A program made the translations under genes and the position numbers. Under the pieces are notes generated by a model, which saw only the letters and a program-made list of their open reading frames with translations, did not search any database and was not told the DNA's origin. This document shows, one piece after another, positions 58,800 through 64,000 of a DNA stretch of 64,000 bases (the stretch's first letter is position 1; every line of letters begins with the position of its first letter). This DNA is from Scolanthus callimorphus (Eukaryota; Cnidaria; Anthozoa; Actiniaria; Edwardsiidae): the NCBI GenBank assembly GCA_033964015.1, contig CM066912.1:23547073-23611072 (forward strand), written 5' to 3'.

Positions 58800-61735
58800 T
58801 AAACTGATTCTGTTTCTAGACAACGAAAACAGAGCGAAAGAGTGAGGGGCTCATAAATAGGGGCGTCCTTTTTGTATTGCCCGATTGACAAGGCATTTTA
58901 GCCGACCTAGTTATTTTTAGAACAGTTTTACCGCTAATAGTGGAAGCCGGCTTTTGTCCCTCTAGCCATTCAAATTCGTTTAAAGAGTAGCTTTACAGGC
59001 GCCTGTCATTAACAACCGATATGCACGTGAAAGCTTTGTTGTTTTAGCATACGTGACCGCAGTGGCTAAATACCAATCTAAAAATAACTAGGTCTGTCAA
59101 AACGCCCTGTATCAGAGGAACGCCCCCACTTATGAGCCCCTGGCTTCACTTAATTTTACTGAGACAAATCCCGTTGCCATTTTCACTAATACAGATCCTT
59201 ATAATGCCCTTGTTTGCATTGAGCACATTTGAAAGTGCCTTCAGCTATAGTTTAAAACAACATTTTACTCGTGAGAATGATACATTCCTCCCTACGTTAA
59301 GGCCAAAGTGTCTTAAGACGGAAGCGCTTGCATGAGTAGGCGCGTAATGCTCTCAATAATACTCTTGATTGAGTAGCATTTTGACGCCAAGCGGTTTGTT
59401 TCTAAAAATAGACGTTCTGTAAAACAGTCCAATCCATATCCTATTGCTAGAGGGGAAGCTCCTACTCATCGGCTCCTTGTAAAAGTCATATTCCTCAGAT
59501 TAATTCTTCGACATTTTCTATTCATTTGCTGGACACTTGTGTACAAAATTGCGAGTCCTGAAAGGAAGTTTAAAGTTCCGCTTTTGAAAAGTTCTGCTCT
59601 GTAAAGTAACCGTGACATTTTTATTGACCACAATTTTTCTAGAACAGCACTTTAAATCAACAAGTTAAATTTTGAGCACTTACACAAATAATTAACGGAT
59701 TGTGAAGTGTTTTGATCAAGATGACCTATTTTGAAAATAAGAATTAGAACAGGGGGGTGACTGAGGTTGTGTCGAATTATGATGGTCAGGAATTTCAAGT
59801 AATAGATATTCGTTTCAAGACAAAGGCGCAAAGTGATCACATCACTAGTGAGCAGCTTCGATTTTTCTGGACTGTAGAAAATATTTTCAGTTATTTATTT
59901 CATAGACGAGCGCTTTTGTTATCTGCGACTAGGGTGATCCGAATTTCTAGATATTGGAATTGAAACATTTGTGGAAGTTGTAGAGTTGAAAAACGAACGT
60001 CCCTGGTTAGCTTCGAGCTGAGGATATTCTCAGATTTTTGCGGCGATCGTCGGCGTCATATCGCGCGGTGTGAACGGCCGGCAGTTTGTTGGCGATCTCA
60101 AGAAATCGCAGTGGAATTTCACCAGTTCAAAACGCCTGCGACGTCGCGGCGACATCGCAAGTGAAATCGAAAATTACTTCAAGGTAGGGAAGCCCAAATT
60201 TCCACCCTAAAATATACCTCTCAGAAAGGTTTTTTCAACCATGAAAAATACGACGATCATACGGGCTAAACACAAACATACTGTGAGTATCCTCAGCTCC
60301 AAGCTGACCAGGGACGTTCGGTTTTCAACTCTGCAACTTCCTACAAATGTTTCAATTCCAATATCTAGAAATTCGGATCACCCTAGTCGCAGATAACAAA
60401 AGCGCTCATCACTGAAATAAATAACTCAAAATCTTTTCTACAGTCCAGAAAATCGAAGCTGCTCACTAGTGGTGTCTTGAAACGATCTATTACTTGAAAT
60501 TCCTGACCATCATAATTCAACACAACCTCAGTCACCCCCTGTTCTAATTCTTATTTTCAAAATGGGTCATCTTGATCAAAACACTTCACAATCCGTTAAT
60601 TATTTGTGTAAGTGTTCAAAATTTAACTTGCTGATTTAAAGTGCTGTTCTAGAAAAATTGTGGTCAATAAAAATGTCACGGTTATTTTACAGAGCGGAAC
60701 TTTTCAAGAGCGGAACTTTAAACTTCCTTGTAGGACTTGCAATTTTGTACACAAGTGTCCAGCAAATGAATAGAAAATGTCGATGAAATCTGAGGAACAT
60801 GATTTTTACAAGGAGCCGACGAGTAGGAGCTTCCCCTCTAGCAATAGGATATGGATTGGACTGTTTTACAGAACGTCTATTTTTAGAAACAAATAGTTTG
60901 GCGTCAAAATGCTACTCAATCATAAGTGTATTATTGAGAGCATTACGCGCCTACTCATGCAAGCGCTTCAGTCTTGAGATACTTCTGACGTAGAGAGGAA
61001 TGTATCATTCATGCTCATACGAGTGAAATGTTGTAACTATAGCTAAAGGCACTTTCAATAATGTGCTCAATGCAAACAAGGGCATTAGGATCTGTATTAG
61101 TAAAATGGCACAACTGAAACGCTCGAAATATAACAAGGGCAACGGGATTTGTCTCAGTAACATTAATTGAAACCGGGGGCTCATAAGTAGGGGCGTTCCT
61201 CTGATATATATTGTTGATAAGGCGTTTTGACAGACCTAGTTATTGTTAGATTGGTATTTAGCCATCTGCGGTCACGTATGCTAAAACAACAAATGCTTAA
61301 TTAAAGGAATCAGCTTTCACGTGCATTTCGGTTGTAAATGACAGGCGTCTGTAAAGCCATAGGCGGTTTTTTTTTTGTGTGTGTGTGTGTGTGTGGGGGG
61401 GGGGGGGGGCTCAGGGGGCCCGGGCTCCCCTTTTTCGATAGATTTCCCCATACATTTACTGTATTTGCAAGAGCAAGGTTGCCAACTTTGCCTCCATTTT
61501 TTTTTACTTTGGGCCCCCTTTCTGGAGATCCTGGATTCGCCCCTGAAAGCTACTCATAAAACGAAATTGTATGGCTAGAGACAAAAGCCTGCTTCACAGC
61601 GGTAAAACCGTTCTAAAAATAACAAGGTCGCGGTCAAAATGCCTTATCAATCGGGCAATAATAGAGAGGAACGCCCCTATTTATGAGCCCCTCTGTTTTC
61701 CTTGTCTTAGGGTTTTAATTGCTCTGTTTTGCTCG
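58800..61735. repeat. Large inverted repeat, arms about 1.2-1.4 kb
   Basis: The left arm 58800-60036 is mirrored by 60278-61735. Matching landmarks include 'aggggctcataaatagggg' against 'cccctatttatgagcccct', and 'gtgatccgaatttctagata' against its complement near 60365-60385. The spacer (60037-60277) holds a repeat fragment also present at 58600-58720. Within each arm a smaller inverted pair (58847-58922 against 59085-59147) outlines a nested element of about 300 bp. Part of the arm (59370-59800) is the promoter-flank repeat found ahead of the + strand genes. No gene was recognised. Confidence 0.8.
61373..61410. repeat. (GT)n and poly-G tract
   Basis: A T run, a GT run and a run of about 15 G stand one after another. 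The homologous spot in the left arm (near 58995) lacks them, so this is a later expansion. Confidence 0.7.
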
Positions 61736-61947
61736 CGTTGTCTTTTGCGCTTGTTGTTCAGCGATATCAGACTAACAAGCGTCCCAAAAAGCCGACTCGA
61801 GAAAAACAAAGCAATTAGACGTATTTCCATTTCCGCTATGTCATTCTCCCAAGTTTAAAGGGACTGTGTCGCGGTTATTTGAATAAATTCGTAAAATACA
61901 GCTCTACATGTGAATGTTATTATACCCAGATTACTTATATCACTTGA

Positions 61948-62230
61948 TATCATCCACTCTCGTCTACTCTCACGAGAAGCGATCAAACGGTGATGAGAGT
62001 TGATGAGAGCTAGTGAGAGTTCCAACTATCATCCACTCTCACGAGAAGCGATCAAACGGTGATGAGAGTTGATGAGAGCTAATGAGAGTTCCCACTATCA
62101 TCCACTCTCACGAGAAGCGATCAAACGGTGATGAGAGTTAATGAGAACTAATGAGAGTTCCAACTATCATCCACTCTCATCTACTCTCACGAGAAGTGAT
62201 CAAACGGTGATGAGAGTTGATGAGAGTCAG
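61948..62230. repeat. 69-bp minisatellite (four units)
   Basis: The landmark GATCAAACGGTGATGAGAG recurs at 61981, 62050, 62119 and 62198, giving periods of 69, 69 and 79. The longer last period includes an extra CTACTCTCA step. Each unit contains short inverted phrases ('actctca' and 'tgagagt'). Single units occur in the segmental units near 20975 and 35890. Confidence 0.85.
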
Positions 62231-62234
62231 CCGG

Positions 62235-63220
62235 AAGTCGCGCAAGCAATCTTGCGTGAGCACTAGTACCCAGTTCCTTTCTGCGGAGGAAAGCCTACCA
62301 GTTCTAAGGAACCAAATGAGCCTGCAGTTTTTTTTGGCGGCAGCTGCTGACTGAAAAACTCTCTTGAACTCTCATCCGCGTGATCAAATGGTAAACCACT
62401 GTAATATAACTCTATTACAGCAGTTTTTTTTTATCTTACCATTATTCTCAAGAAGATATTGAAATGTTATTTTGCAAAATAAATACTTATTTGTTCCTTC
62501 TTCCAGGTGTTAAACTATCAAGCTCATAGAAATCGAGAGCGAGTAATCTAATTGTTAGTAAAATCACACCCACACAAGTACCTTCGAATAATGAAACTTT
62601 TTAGAGGCTGCCTTTTTTTTCTTCAAAACGCCGGCCTTTTCGAACTATCTATGACTCAATAGAGAGTGATTATTGAGCCAATCAGAATGCATGATTCGTG
62701 ATAGTGTGTGAGTGTGATTTTACTAAAGCTTGATAGAGTTATAAATATGCCTTTCGCTATTTTGTTGTTGTGTTGCGTTTTTTAAAAATTGTCCCGGCAT
62801 TAAAGGTTTGACAAGGCCATCAGTGAGTGTACCACTTTTCGATCGTCTGGCTGTTAGATTCTACAAAACAGAGCAATGTGTTTGAAGCTAGTTATGTCCA
62901 GGGGTGCTTACCATTTGTCAAGGTAAACCGGTTGGTTTGATAGGTGCTAAATTGTACAAAATATTCCGGTCGAGGTGAAATTTCCGGGAATTTTGGCATA
63001 ATGGTAAAAGGCACCCCAGTAGTAACCAAGTAACACGACTTTTAAAAACAGGGAGCGAATTCAAGACACCTCCCTACCCAGACAACTTTGCGGTCTAAGC
63101 ACTCGAATGGCTTCCAGCAAAGTTTTCGAAATAGCTGTATACATTTTGAAGAAGTCTCTGGCCATCTGATCAAATGATCAATTAACACAACTATCGCCCA
63201 TAATTTATAAGTACCCGTAG
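62235..63220. other. Spacer before the glycosyltransferase fragment
   Basis: No gene was recognised on either strand. One sequence near 62515-62740 has short inverted phrases but no clear element. Confidence 0.4.
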
Positions 63221-64000
63221 TTATAAACGTATAAGCCACCAAGTTACACAAGCCACCAAAACTAACCAATATTCTAACTGTTTGTTTATCAGCACTGATC
63301 TGGACGTATATCTATATTCGGCAGTCTTGTGCACTGCCTCATACTTCAGATGAATATATCGCAAAAGCTTAGGAGTCAGTCTTTCCCCTAAACAAATAGC
63401 GTCCGAAAATTTTTCACGCTTCCATTTAGATATCATGCTTGGTAATCTCGGGTCCAAATGAATTGTCCGCCAGCATTAAGCGGTCTAACTTTAAGGTACC
63501 TCATTAAAACCCCCAAGTACGCATCTTCAACATTAAACATTCTAACTTTCTTTTTGTTCGTCAGTACAGATCCTAGAAGGGCCCCTGATATGACGTAGAA
63601 TGGGCCTATGCAATAATCTGGGAAATACCTCTCGTGAAATTCAGAATGACTCACGTGCCACTGACTGGAAGGGTTTCGCATTATTCTCCACGTGCTAAGA
63701 CCCAGCCAGCGTAAAGTTTCCTCGGCAGTGATCTATCATGCAGCCAGTGCACTAAATGAGGCAAATCAGCATATATATCGTCGTCCGTTTTCATCATAAA
63801 TTTCGGGTTCAGTCTGAAAGCCCATTCATATCCAGCCCATATTTTGGTGATCATATTTCTATACGACTCGATTGTATTTATCCTTAAAATGTCACCATAT
63901 CTTGTCGATTCGTAGTAAAGCTTTTTGTTTTCCAAAATCACTTGCGAAAATGCAACCATAAAGACACAGTACACTCCTAAGTTCCTATGATACCTTGTGT
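63221..64000 (-). pseudogene. GT31 beta-1,3-glycosyltransferase, frameshifted, runs off the window
   Basis: On the - strand the frame is open from the window edge to 63681 and contains VYCVFMVAFS, the IESYRNMITKI region and the metal-binding motif MKTDDDIY, then HWLHDRSLPRKLYAGWVLARG. The next part (63680-63433) continues the family in another frame: NPSSQWHVS, YFPDYCIGPFYVISG, VEDAYLGVLMRYL and GGQFIWTRDY. A third frame (63457-63221) carries a plausible C-terminus (LLRYIHLKYEAV). So there are frameshifts near 63681-63690 and 63435-63457. Family members are Golgi type II membrane proteins that add galactose or N-acetylglucosamine in beta-1,3 linkage. The signal anchor would lie outside the window. 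Two breaks suggest a pseudogene; base errors cannot be excluded. Confidence 0.8.

Overview
The window looks like animal nuclear DNA: introns with GT/AG borders, TATA-plus-initiator promoters, AT-rich spacers and dense miniature transposons. Nothing suggests bacterial or viral coding. A secreted peptide precursor with an acidic propiece and a very arginine-rich, cysteine-containing end, together with a GT31 glycosyltransferase of invertebrate type, suggests an invertebrate, most plausibly an anthozoan cnidarian. The lineage is inferred from gene style and was not checked by a search.

Most of the window is one expanding multigene locus. A five-exon gene is present as four head-to-tail copies on the + strand (coding parts about 2015-4636, 14479-18164, 28625-31899 and 43297-47084). 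A fifth, inverted copy lies at 54943-51303 on the - strand, and a dead fragment of a sixth at 56704-56566. The copies sit in segmental duplications of 8 to 16 kb that start near 1, 9512, 25740 and 40225. Units 3 and 4 are nearly identical, and the second halves of units 2 and 3 are nearly identical, so the expansion is recent.

The gene has a non-coding first exon behind a TATA box. Exon 2 encodes a signal peptide and an acidic segment. Exon 3 encodes more acidic sequence, 12 to 14 consecutive arginines, a cationic stretch and a C-x5-C motif. Exon 4 encodes a second C-x5-C motif, and a tiny exon 5 carries the last residues and the stop. The two C-x5-C arms are kept in every copy where exons 3 and 4 can be read, while the spacer between them is 16, 16, 4, 4 or 12 residues. 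This is what a disulfide-laddered beta-hairpin antimicrobial peptide would look like, and I do not recognise it as a named family. Copy 3 has lost one base in exon 3 and copy 6 is a remnant, so copies 1, 2, 4 and 5 appear intact.

The rest is repeats: terminal-inverted-repeat miniature elements with readable target-site duplications, tandem satellites with 10, 25, 69 and 382 bp units, a 1.8 kb tandem duplication that cuts through exon 2 of copy 5, and a 2.9 kb inverted repeat at 58800-61735. The right edge holds the end of a GT31 beta-1,3-glycosyltransferase reading frame on the - strand with two frameshifts. No tRNA, rRNA or CRISPR array was recognised.
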